This document shows positions 57,897-64,000 of a stretch of 64,000 bases of DNA, in pieces (position 1 is the first letter of the stretch; every line of letters begins with the position of its first letter). The notes beneath the pieces are model-generated. The model was not told the DNA's origin. It was given only the letters and a program-made list of their open reading frames with translations, and did no database searches. The stretch covers positions 438,979-502,978 of the forward strand of contig JAEPNY010000002.1 in assembly GCA_017643165.1 (NCBI GenBank), in the 5' to 3' direction. The translations under genes and the position numbers were made by a program. Source of the stretch: Psychroserpens sp. (GTDB taxonomy: Bacteria; Bacteroidota; Bacteroidia; Flavobacteriales; Flavobacteriaceae).

Positions 57897-59988
57897 AACC
57901 TTGGAAATAACCTGTTTTTAAATTTGTGTTTGCCCCATCATTAAATAATAAATAGGATTTAGAAATATTTGCTGAAATGTCTTTATGCCGTTTAGGTGTA
58001 ATCTCACTATTTGTAGAGAATAATACAACTTGTTCAGATAGAGCAGGATAATATTTTTTAGTAATATTATCTCTATGTTCTTCATCAAGCCTTCCAAGAG
58101 GCGTATCTATAAATATTGGTAAACTTTGTATTGATTCGTTCAAGATTGCTTTTATTAAGCAAGAAATATAAATTTGTTTTTCTCCAGAAGATAAACTCTC
58201 TTTTCTAATTTCATTATCGTCTTGGTCCAAAAGAGTTATTTTCATTCCTTGGCCAGATGCTAAAATGGTAACTTTTACATCTTCAATAAATTTGCTACTA
58301 TTTTCATCGCTTCCAAGTTTGTGCATTAATATTTTTAGCTCGCTTAAAATTGTTTTTTCAAGACTGTCTTTATGTTTGTTTTTCTGTTCTTCGAGGAATA
58401 AATTTAAAACGTCAATGTACTTCTGACTTTCTTTAATTTTAATTTTGTTTTGGGCATTAACATCAACCTTTTTAACTAATACAGACAATTGTTGATTCAG
58501 TCTTATAATATCACCTTTAAGTTTGTTTATTTGCTGATTATTCTCTCCAATTTTTCTGTTATTTTCTGTGATATTATAATCTGCTGTTTCTTTTTTTGAT
58601 GAATAGTCTAAAATCAACTCATCTTCCATATCAGCATCAACTTTGCTTAACGTTTTGTTTAATTCTGAAAGTTTGATTCTTGTCTTGTTGAATTCTTCAA
58701 TTGTAGTTTCGAATAAGTCTTTTGATTGAGAACTTACAAGGTTAATTGCATCATAGATTAAGCTTTTTTCAGAATTGTTTAAATCGTGTTCAAATTCTAA
58801 ATCTTGATAATCTCCATTAGAAGCAAACAATTCTGAACCTAAATTTTTGGCCTTATCGTAATAAAAAAGCTTGTCCTTGAATGACATAGTAGAATTTTCA
58901 GGTTCAGGTGGTTTATTAAAAAGTAGCTCTATAAAATTTTCAATTTTTTCAGAATTTTCTTTTGAAGAATTTTGAGATATTGAGTTTTTCTCTTGAATTT
59001 CAAGATGTTCGCTTACTTCTTCAAGTTTTCCTGTCAGAATAGCTAACGGAATTATTTCGCTTAATTCATTGAATTTTTCAGATAGTTCAAATTCCTTTGC
59101 TTTAAGCTTTTCAATTTCAGATAAAATTGATTCTCTGTCAAATGTCGAATTCCCTTGTTTACTGTGTTGCGATATGAGGTTATCGTATTGTCTTATGGTT
59201 TTCTTTAAATCATCAATCTCTTTCAGTTTTTCTGCATTTTCTTCTTCAAGCTTTTCAATATCTATTTCAGAGAGCTCAATTGCTTTTTCTTTATCAACTA
59301 TTTGTTCTTGTAAGTTTTTTGTCGCTCCTTCTTTTTTCAACGTATTAATGTAAAACTCTATATCCTCAATTAGTGTGTCGTATGTATCAAGCCCTAATAT
59401 TTTGCCTAATGCATCATTTATAAAACTACCTTCTTCCTTAATAGATAAATTTGCTATTTCAGAGATTTTTTCTGCATCAAAAAACACAAATTTTGCAGCA
59501 TCTATGGGGATTATATAATCATTGATGAAATTAATTTTATCAGTTTCATCATCAAAGATTTCCATATATGAATTAGTATCTGAAATAGAAAGTGTTTCAT
59601 TCATACTAGTAACATTAAATGTTCTGGTTATGATAACACTATCAGAGTTTGAATTTAATTTATTCAATTCTGGTAATTCTATTTCTGAAACTTTAATACT
59701 AACCGAAAATGTATCCTTATTTTCTCTTTTTGCTGTCCAATTTATAGACTGTTGCATAAAAGATGAATAGTTTTTTTCTTTTTGAATTTCTTTTTTAAAG
59801 TTATCATCAATTTGAGAAATTTTCTCGCCATAAAGACACCAAACTATAGATAGTAAGAAGTTTGTTTTACCATAGCCATTTCTACCACCAATAACTACAA
59901 TATTTTGGTCGGTATCAGTTGTTAAATCAATATTTACATCATTGTAATATTGTCTAAAGTTGTTGATTTTTATATTTGAGAACTTCAT
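57886..59988 (-). CDS. DndD-like SMC/ABC ATPase
   Basis: 700 residues. The N-terminal Walker A is GGRNGYGKT (34-42). A long coiled coil with mixed Glu/Lys occupies about 215-590, without a CxxC zinc hook. The ABC signature SLSSGEK (598-604) and Walker B FIDTPLGRLDEEHR with catalytic Asp (628) follow. IKINNFRQYYNDVNIDL and FVFFDAEKISEIANL are DndD-type blocks. DndD is the ATPase of the dndBCDE phosphorothioation operon and couples ATP use to DNA work. It overlaps both neighbours (11 bp downstream, 4 bp upstream), so the genes are co-translated. Confidence 0.85.
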   Translation of the reverse strand: MKFSNIKINNFRQYYNDVNIDLTTDTDQNIVVIGGRNGYGKTNFLLSIVWCLYGEKISQIDDNFKKEIQKEKNYSSFMQQSINWTAKRENKDTFSVSIKVSEIELPELNKLNSNSDSVIITRTFNVTSMNETLSISDTNSYMEIFDDETDKINFINDYIIPIDAAKFVFFDAEKISEIANLSIKEEGSFINDALGKILGLDTYDTLIEDIEFYINTLKKEGATKNLQEQIVDKEKAIELSEIDIEKLEEENAEKLKEIDDLKKTIRQYDNLISQHSKQGNSTFDRESILSEIEKLKAKEFELSEKFNELSEIIPLAILTGKLEEVSEHLEIQEKNSISQNSSKENSEKIENFIELLFNKPPEPENSTMSFKDKLFYYDKAKNLGSELFASNGDYQDLEFEHDLNNSEKSLIYDAINLVSSQSKDLFETTIEEFNKTRIKLSELNKTLSKVDADMEDELILDYSSKKETADYNITENNRKIGENNQQINKLKGDIIRLNQQLSVLVKKVDVNAQNKIKIKESQKYIDVLNLFLEEQKNKHKDSLEKTILSELKILMHKLGSDENSSKFIEDVKVTILASGQGMKITLLDQDDNEIRKESLSSGEKQIYISCLIKAILNESIQSLPIFIDTPLGRLDEEHRDNITKKYYPALSEQVVLFSTNSEITPKRHKDISANISKSYLLFNDGANTNLKTGYFQGYEN

Positions 59989-60167
59989 TTTATTGCTTTT
60001 TCAATAACATCATTAATTTTTTGCTGATGGTAATTATTTCTTTTCAGCAATTTCTTTGTTTTAACTGAATCCAATAAAGTTTCAATAGATTCAAAATTAA
60101 CTTCTTTATCATTACAAATCTCTTTTAGTCTTTGGCTTTGCAATAGTTTAGTTTCTTTTATTTTCAT
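59985..60167 (-). CDS. Small helical protein of the Dnd-like cassette
   Basis: 60 residues, mostly charged helix, with the pattern SQRLKEICNDKEVNFESIETL then KRNNYHQQKINDVIEKAI. It overlaps the stop of the 881-residue gene by 20 bp and the start of the DndD-like gene by 4 bp, so it is locked into the operon. Small helical proteins sit beside DndD in other DNA-modification operons, where they are annotated only by context. A linker or chaperone role for the ATPase is inference. Confidence 0.6.
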   Translation of the reverse strand: MKIKETKLLQSQRLKEICNDKEVNFESIETLLDSVKTKKLLKRNNYHQQKINDVIEKAIK

Positions 60168-62793
60168 ATTTCATATTTTGAAGAAGTTTAGCAACTTCTA
60201 TAAATTGTATTTCTTCCTCTTTGGTTAGTTTATTCTGATTAAATAACTGTTTTTTTCTGTAATAGAATTGATATAGTTTTGATTCAGTATTTTTTTTTGA
60301 ACTAGGCAGCCTTTTATTTATAGAAATAAATTTGATTAATTCTTGAATATTATGCACAACTCTTAAACTTGTTGATTTATACTTTTCGATTAAGTTGTAT
60401 AACTTAAGTTCATCGTCTGAAAAAACACTAAGATTTGAGAGTTTTCTTTTTTGTCTGTGATAATAATGATACAAGTCATTTTCATCTTTTGGATGAGGAA
60501 TTCTTTCGTTATTTTCTAAAAAGTTAATGAGATTATTAATAGAGTATTTTGAATTACGGTTGGTTGAACCATATTTTTCAATTAATTGAATTAATTCTGC
60601 CTCCTCAATTGTATGAGTGTCATTTTTTTCTATATTTTTTTTATTTCTATAATAAAATTGGTAAAGATTTTTTTCTCCAATTATCCTGGAATCTGGAATT
60701 TTTTTATGTTTTCTAATGAAGTTGATTAATTCAGAAAGACTGTATTTATTGCGATTAGTATTGTTTTTCCTCGGCTTATTTATTGAGAAGGTATTTGAAC
60801 TCTTATCTTTGTTTATGCTGGGAAATTGATTAACTATTTCGGTTATCAGTTTTTCTTTTTCTTTTTCGAGTTCTCCATCATTACATTTTCTTTTTTGAAT
60901 ATTGAACCAACGATATAATTTTTCTTCACTTTTTGGGCAACCACTTGAATATGGAAGTCTCTTTTCTTTATCCGTGAATACTTTTAGAATCTCTAAACTT
61001 TCCTCCCAAGTTTTCCTATCGGTTTTCTGGACTTCCGATATTTTCTTAAAATCAGAATCGTATTTTTTAGTTGTTAATCCTATATGCGAATCTTTAAAAA
61101 AGATGTACAATCCAGATTCATCAAGTTTTAAATTTTGAAGAATACTATATTGATTTGATTTTGGACGATATTTTAAAACGTGCTCTGTTATGTCTGAAAT
61201 ATGTTTCGGTACAGCAAATTGCATTAAATATTCTTCAACAATATCTCGTATTGTGCCTCCTTTGAAATTGTCCAATTCACTTTCCCATTTTTTTAAACCA
61301 AATACACTTTTTCTACCAATTGGCACAAAACCATTTTTCCGTTTCATTGAAACTCTGATTTTTGCTTCTTCTGTGTCATAGTTAGGATGTAGTTCTATTA
61401 CCTTTTCAAAAATCTCTTTAACCTTTGAAGGTTTTCCTAAATGTTCAAGTGCTTCAAAAGCATATTCGTGTGCTTGTCGAGTAGTGTTTCTTTTGAAATT
61501 TATGTTTTCTTCTAAATCAAGATAAATTTCAAATTCTTCATTAATTATTTTCTCACAGATTGGGAACAACAAGTCTAGAAAATCTATATTGTTATTTGAT
61601 AGAAACTTTGATAAATAGCTTTTGAAATTAAAGGAATACGATTCTTCAATTCTATCGCTAACCCTGTTTGAAATATCATTAGTAAAAGAAGTGAAATCAA
61701 ATTCCAGAGATAATTCTTTTTCTACTAAATAGAAGTTATTCCAATTGTGTCTGTTGCGTGAATTAAAATATTTTGGTTGTAATACATCTTCATAATTCCC
61801 AACTATAGAAAAACTATCTTTTAGATATGTTGAAAGTATGAAAGTGATAAATTCTCTAGAAAAATTTGTGTTATTTGATTGATTGATTTTATTTAAAATA
61901 TCTGTGTTTATATCAATATACATTGATTCAACATCTATGCTGTATTTTTGAAATAAATCGTCATTGAAATTAGAAATAAAAAGTAGTTTGTTAAATAAAT
62001 CTTCAAGACAAAGTTTTCTAATTTGTCTTACTCTTTCTCTTGAAAGGTTAACTTGTTCAGCTATCTCATCTGGCGTAAGTTCTTTTTGATTATTGAATAA
62101 CTTCAATGCTCGCTTGACAATAACCGTTTGAGTTTCATTAAAAAGTGCGTTTTGATTTAAGAGAAACTCTGTAAGTTGAAAAATAGATTCTGATTCTAAT
62201 ATTTCATTTGGAACCAATGGAATATCGAAAGTTCGTTGTATTAAAAATTTATTTTTTAATGCTATTAAATACTTTTCATCTCTTGTTTGGTTTACTTCAA
62301 ATATGAAATCTTTAATAATTGAAATATAAATTTCTATTTCAGGTACACATTTAGCACCAACGTTTTTTATATTTTGAACATTGAAACTTTCAGAGAGTAA
62401 AATTTTTTCTGCAAAGTTTTTAACCTTAAGATTGTTTTTTAAATGTAAAGAGATTGCATTTTTACTCCTTACGGATAGGCTATTAGTATTTACAAAAATA
62501 AAGCTATTTATTACCTCTCTTTGAACTCTTGTTAAGTTTGAAATTATGCTTTTAAAAGGATTTTCTTCTTTGACTTCAATTTCTTTGTTTTCAAAATATT
62601 CGTCTGGGTATTTATTACATATCTCAATGAGTTCTTCATTTGATTTTCTACCACAATTACGAAGTTTTTCGAAGGATTTATTTTTGTAATAATACCTCTT
62701 TAAATCAGATATAGAGTTTAATTCGTTGTATTTGCAAACGTGGTATGACCTAACACTTATTTCTTCCTTTTTATAGATTTCGTCAATTGTCAT
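60148..62793 (-). CDS. Multidomain DNA-binding protein (sigma4-like HTH, HARE-HTH, HA repeats)
   Basis: 881 residues, no membrane segment. In order: an RNA-polymerase-alpha-CTD-like helix-hairpin-helix at about 25-62 (FEKLRNCGRKSNEEL) and a second at about 128-163 (NIKNVGAKCVPEI); a sigma region 4-like HTH at about 238-262 (LTPDEIAEQVNLSRERVRQI); winged-helix domains, HARE-HTH-like at about 440-505 (HLGKPSKVKEIFEKVI, PIGRKSVFGLKKW) and another at about 512-575; and four helicase-associated-like (HA) repeats at about 594-640, 683-725, 750-790 and 815-850 with the RLPYSS / YQFYYRNKK pattern. No catalytic motif is seen, so it should recognise DNA for the ATPases encoded behind it. Confidence 0.75.
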   Translation of the reverse strand: MTIDEIYKKEEISVRSYHVCKYNELNSISDLKRYYYKNKSFEKLRNCGRKSNEELIEICNKYPDEYFENKEIEVKEENPFKSIISNLTRVQREVINSFIFVNTNSLSVRSKNAISLHLKNNLKVKNFAEKILLSESFNVQNIKNVGAKCVPEIEIYISIIKDFIFEVNQTRDEKYLIALKNKFLIQRTFDIPLVPNEILESESIFQLTEFLLNQNALFNETQTVIVKRALKLFNNQKELTPDEIAEQVNLSRERVRQIRKLCLEDLFNKLLFISNFNDDLFQKYSIDVESMYIDINTDILNKINQSNNTNFSREFITFILSTYLKDSFSIVGNYEDVLQPKYFNSRNRHNWNNFYLVEKELSLEFDFTSFTNDISNRVSDRIEESYSFNFKSYLSKFLSNNNIDFLDLLFPICEKIINEEFEIYLDLEENINFKRNTTRQAHEYAFEALEHLGKPSKVKEIFEKVIELHPNYDTEEAKIRVSMKRKNGFVPIGRKSVFGLKKWESELDNFKGGTIRDIVEEYLMQFAVPKHISDITEHVLKYRPKSNQYSILQNLKLDESGLYIFFKDSHIGLTTKKYDSDFKKISEVQKTDRKTWEESLEILKVFTDKEKRLPYSSGCPKSEEKLYRWFNIQKRKCNDGELEKEKEKLITEIVNQFPSINKDKSSNTFSINKPRKNNTNRNKYSLSELINFIRKHKKIPDSRIIGEKNLYQFYYRNKKNIEKNDTHTIEEAELIQLIEKYGSTNRNSKYSINNLINFLENNERIPHPKDENDLYHYYHRQKRKLSNLSVFSDDELKLYNLIEKYKSTSLRVVHNIQELIKFISINKRLPSSKKNTESKLYQFYYRKKQLFNQNKLTKEEEIQFIEVAKLLQNMKYENKRN

Positions 62794-62826
62794 TCTTTTT
62801 GCAAATCAGTTTTTTTTAATAAGTTT

Positions 62827-62854
62827 CTAAAATACAGATATTTTACTTATTCAA
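62827..62854 (-). promoter_or_regulatory. Candidate promoter of the cassette operon
   Basis: On the minus strand TTG (plus 62852-62854) lies 17 bp before TATTTTAG, one mismatch from TAnnTTTG. It sits between the right hairpin element and the 881-residue gene, 33 bp ahead of its ATG, so the cassette appears to carry its own promoter. Confidence 0.35.
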
Positions 62855-62879
62855 TTTACGGTTCTCCTCATTTCTTTCG

Positions 62880-62955
62880 AGCGTTGGCTAAAAACAGCTC
62901 TTTTGGTTTTTTCAGCGTTGGCTTTTGTGTCGGCAAAAAACCAAATGTGCTGTTT
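62880..62955. repeat. Right hairpin element with AGCGTTGGC motifs
   Basis: AGCGTTGGC is at 62880-62888 and 62914-62922 (in the loop). AAACAGC (62892-62898) pairs with GCTGTTT (62949-62955), and TTTGGTTTTTT (62902-62912) pairs with AAAAAACCAAA (62935-62945), again separated by a TCT / TGT internal loop. Both stems differ in sequence from those of the left element, while pairing, internal loop and flanking motif are kept. It is in the same orientation relative to the genes as the left copy. Confidence 0.65.
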
Positions 62956-62992
62956 GTGCGGCTGGTTTCAGCTTGCTTACAACTGGTTATAT
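62949..62992. repeat. Right end of the cassette (inverted end repeat)
   Basis: GCTTACAACTGGTTATAT (62975-62992) is the reverse complement, at 13 of 18 positions, of the left end at 56186-56203. A short GCTG-GTTT-CAGC hairpin (62961-62972) lies just inside; the left end has AAGCTG / CAGCTT in the same place. The remaining gap to the next gene holds a 9-bp direct repeat partner of 56163-56171 and one AGGTA palindrome. Confidence 0.5.
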
Positions 62993-63087
62993 GCGCACTT
63001 TAATTCCTATTTATGATCACTTATGACCCAAAAAAACAGGAGTTTTAGGTAGCGATTATAAAACTACTGAATATACCTACAACAATC

Positions 63088-63109
63088 AATAGGTATTTCT
63101 ACCTAATTA
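63088..63109. repeat. AGGTA-N4-TACCT palindrome, copy 2
   Basis: A 22-bp sequence matching 49308-49329 at 19 positions, centred on AGGTA-TTTC-TACCT, just after the 3' end of the 116-residue gene. A further AGGTA/TACCT pair lies nearby at about 63047 and 63075. Confidence 0.4.
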
Positions 63110-63134
63110 ACACAAAGATTTTAATAGTTTACCT

Positions 63135-63485
63135 TTATTTAGCCAAAGAGCTCAGTTGTTTCCCCAGCAAGGCTGCTACACCAGCAGCCAAACCGCCTAC
63201 TACACCTGTGACAAATATTAAAAGGTATTCATTACCACCTAAAGGTAAGAGCTCTGCTATTTTCTTAGACAGGGTAAAATCATTTTGGCTGGCACCAACA
63301 TAGGCAAAAACCGACCAGAAAAAAAAGATAGCCAAAAAGGGCACGAAAAATACAGATGCCTTTTTTAAACTAAAGAATAAGGACGAGACAAATCCAGCGA
63401 CCATTACCGACCACCAGGGTAAGAATTGGGATAGGATCAAGGCGATAATGATCGTAACTATAAAATTGATAAGTTTAGCTTTCAT
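63135..63485 (-). CDS. Small multi-pass membrane protein
   Basis: 116 residues with four membrane segments (about 5-22, 25-42, 46-65 and 85-108) and a basic tail (GKQLSSLAK). The glycine-rich final segment, VTGVVGGLAAGVAALLG, is distinctive. No family is recognised. It lies one base after the penicillin acylase gene on the same strand, so it is probably co-transcribed with that enzyme. Confidence 0.65.
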   Translation of the reverse strand: MKAKLINFIVTIIIALILSQFLPWWSVMVAGFVSSLFFSLKKASVFFVPFLAIFFFWSVFAYVGASQNDFTLSKKIAELLPLGGNEYLLIFVTGVVGGLAAGVAALLGKQLSSLAK

Positions 63486-63486
63486 A

Positions 63487-64000
63487 TTAGTTGTTTGGTG
63501 TTAGGGTTTGTGAGGCCATAATGCCGTCATTAGCTTCATTAGATGGCATAAAATTTAAACTGTGGTACTTGCCAGCCGCCCAATCGTCAATAAAATTATC
63601 GTAGTACTTCGAGCCTGGATTTCCAGATTGGCCGCCTGGATAAATACCCAAAGCTTTCGGTGGTGAACTCAACTCCACGATCATACGCCATGAGGGTCCG
63701 TGAGTTTGTGACATGGCATTCACGGTATTGCCGTCGCCACCAATCGGCAATTCAAATCGTGAAAAGGCTGGAATGCCTTGTAATAAGTGCCCAACATATG
63801 TCGCTTTATAGGCTTGGTAATTATAGTCACCATTTTCAGCTTTCCATTCATTTAAACTTTCTACAGCCTCTTTAAAACTTAAGACAAACAGATCCTGAGC
63901 GGTTTCTGTTTCTGGCGTTTCCTTGATGTCCATAAATTCATCATTAGGCATCGTAGTGAGCATTTCAATCGTACGATAGGTGAACGGTGAGTCCAGCGCC
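63487..64000 (-). CDS. Penicillin acylase family protein, C-terminal end (gene runs off right edge)
   Basis: The reading frame is open to the window edge, giving 170 visible residues of the C-terminus; the ATG at 63963 is internal. The C-terminal signature of the penicillin acylase (Ntn hydrolase) beta chain is clear: THGPSWRMIVELS, then GIYPGGQSGNPGSKYYDNFIDDWAAGKYHSLNF. These periplasmic enzymes cleave amides such as acyl-homoserine lactones or beta-lactam side chains. The N-terminal Ser nucleophile and signal are outside the window. Confidence 0.88.
   Translation of the reverse strand, partial: ALDSPFTYRTIEMLTTMPNDEFMDIKETPETETAQDLFVLSFKEAVESLNEWKAENGDYNYQAYKATYVGHLLQGIPAFSRFELPIGGDGNTVNAMSQTHGPSWRMIVELSSPPKALGIYPGGQSGNPGSKYYDNFIDDWAAGKYHSLNFMPSNEANDGIMASQTLTPNN

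Larger units (their letters stand above)
56186..62992. mobile_element. Candidate mobile cassette with a Dnd-derived gene set
   Basis: The segment ends are imperfect inverted repeats: 18 nt at 56186-56203 and the reverse complement of 62975-62992 agree at 13 of 18 positions, including a perfect GTTGTAAGC (56195-56203) facing GCTTACAAC (62975-62983). A hairpin element lies just inside each end. Four overlapping leftward genes fill the inside, and the base composition is richer in A+T than that of the flanks. A truncated DUF3800 remnant is next to the left end. No transposase or integrase is encoded inside, so mobility would depend on enzymes elsewhere. Confidence 0.6.

Noticed and set aside
59069..59353. 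94-codon frame rich in Ser and Phe opposite the DndD-like coiled coil
   Set aside because: Ser/Phe richness is expected from antisense of Glu/Lys coiled-coil codons; not a gene.
56231..62955. Standard integron attC sites
   Set aside because: The hairpin layout is similar, but the GTTRRRY/RYYYAAC core does not fit exactly and no integron integrase gene is present in the window, so the assignment was kept only as an analogy.

Overview
The window is a piece of a chromosome from a marine-type member of the Flavobacteriaceae (Bacteroidota). The evidence is low GC, several -7 promoter boxes of the Bacteroidota form TAnnTTTG, the gliding gene gldI, a type 9 secretion (T9SS) C-terminal sorting domain, an OstA-like protein, DUF3822, DUF3810 and tandem DUF368 genes, frequent TTG starts, and a DnaX without its usual zinc-binding cysteines.

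Layout. 1-3.3 kb: the N-terminal part of a giant secreted repeat protein (it runs off the left edge) and a small secreted companion. 3.6-7.0 kb: a polyphosphate operon, sixA-like/ppk1/ppx. 7.2-11.8 kb: an outer-membrane protein, a T9SS-sorted protein, miaE, a lipoprotein and dnaX. 11.9-12.2 kb: the RNase P RNA gene with its own promoter and terminator. 12.3-16.3 kb: two secreted proteins, rsmD, DUF3822 and a membrane-anchored protein. 16.5-21.2 kb: a RecD-like helicase, then kdsB, a HAD hydrolase, a KdnB-like dehydrogenase and an acyltransferase, an envelope-sugar cluster that may make 8-amino-Kdo. 21.3-37.5 kb: a long leftward run of housekeeping genes (NTF2-like, DUF349, aroE, two DUF368 lipid-carrier transporters, TPR, class III aminotransferase, OstA-like, purA, fur, relA/spoT, M48 protease, rRNA/tRNA methyltransferase). 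37.6-48.8 kb: a lipoprotein, two amidohydrolase genes, DUF3810, pepD, a cyclophilin-FKBP fusion, gldI, nrnA-like and ndk. 48.8-55.6 kb: less conserved secreted and membrane genes, a DJ-1/PfpI protein, an esterase and a methyltransferase.

The standout is an accessory cassette at about 56.2-63.0 kb. Four tightly overlapping leftward genes encode an 881-residue DNA-binding protein (alpha-CTD-like, sigma region 4-like HTH, winged helices, four HA-like repeats), a 60-residue helical protein, a DndD-like SMC/ABC ATPase and a DndE domain fused to a HerA/FtsK-type ATPase. The sulfur-transfer genes dndA, dndC and dndB are not present in the window. The cassette is visibly AT-richer than its surroundings. 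It is bounded by imperfect inverted ends and by two hairpin elements whose stems differ in sequence but keep pairing, with the same TCT/TGT internal loop and a repeated AGCGTTGGC motif, much like recombination sites of gene cassettes. It looks like a mobile, self-contained Dnd-derived defence or DNA-processing module of unusual composition. A truncated DUF3800 remnant lies next to its left end, and a penicillin acylase gene (3' end only) begins beyond its right end.
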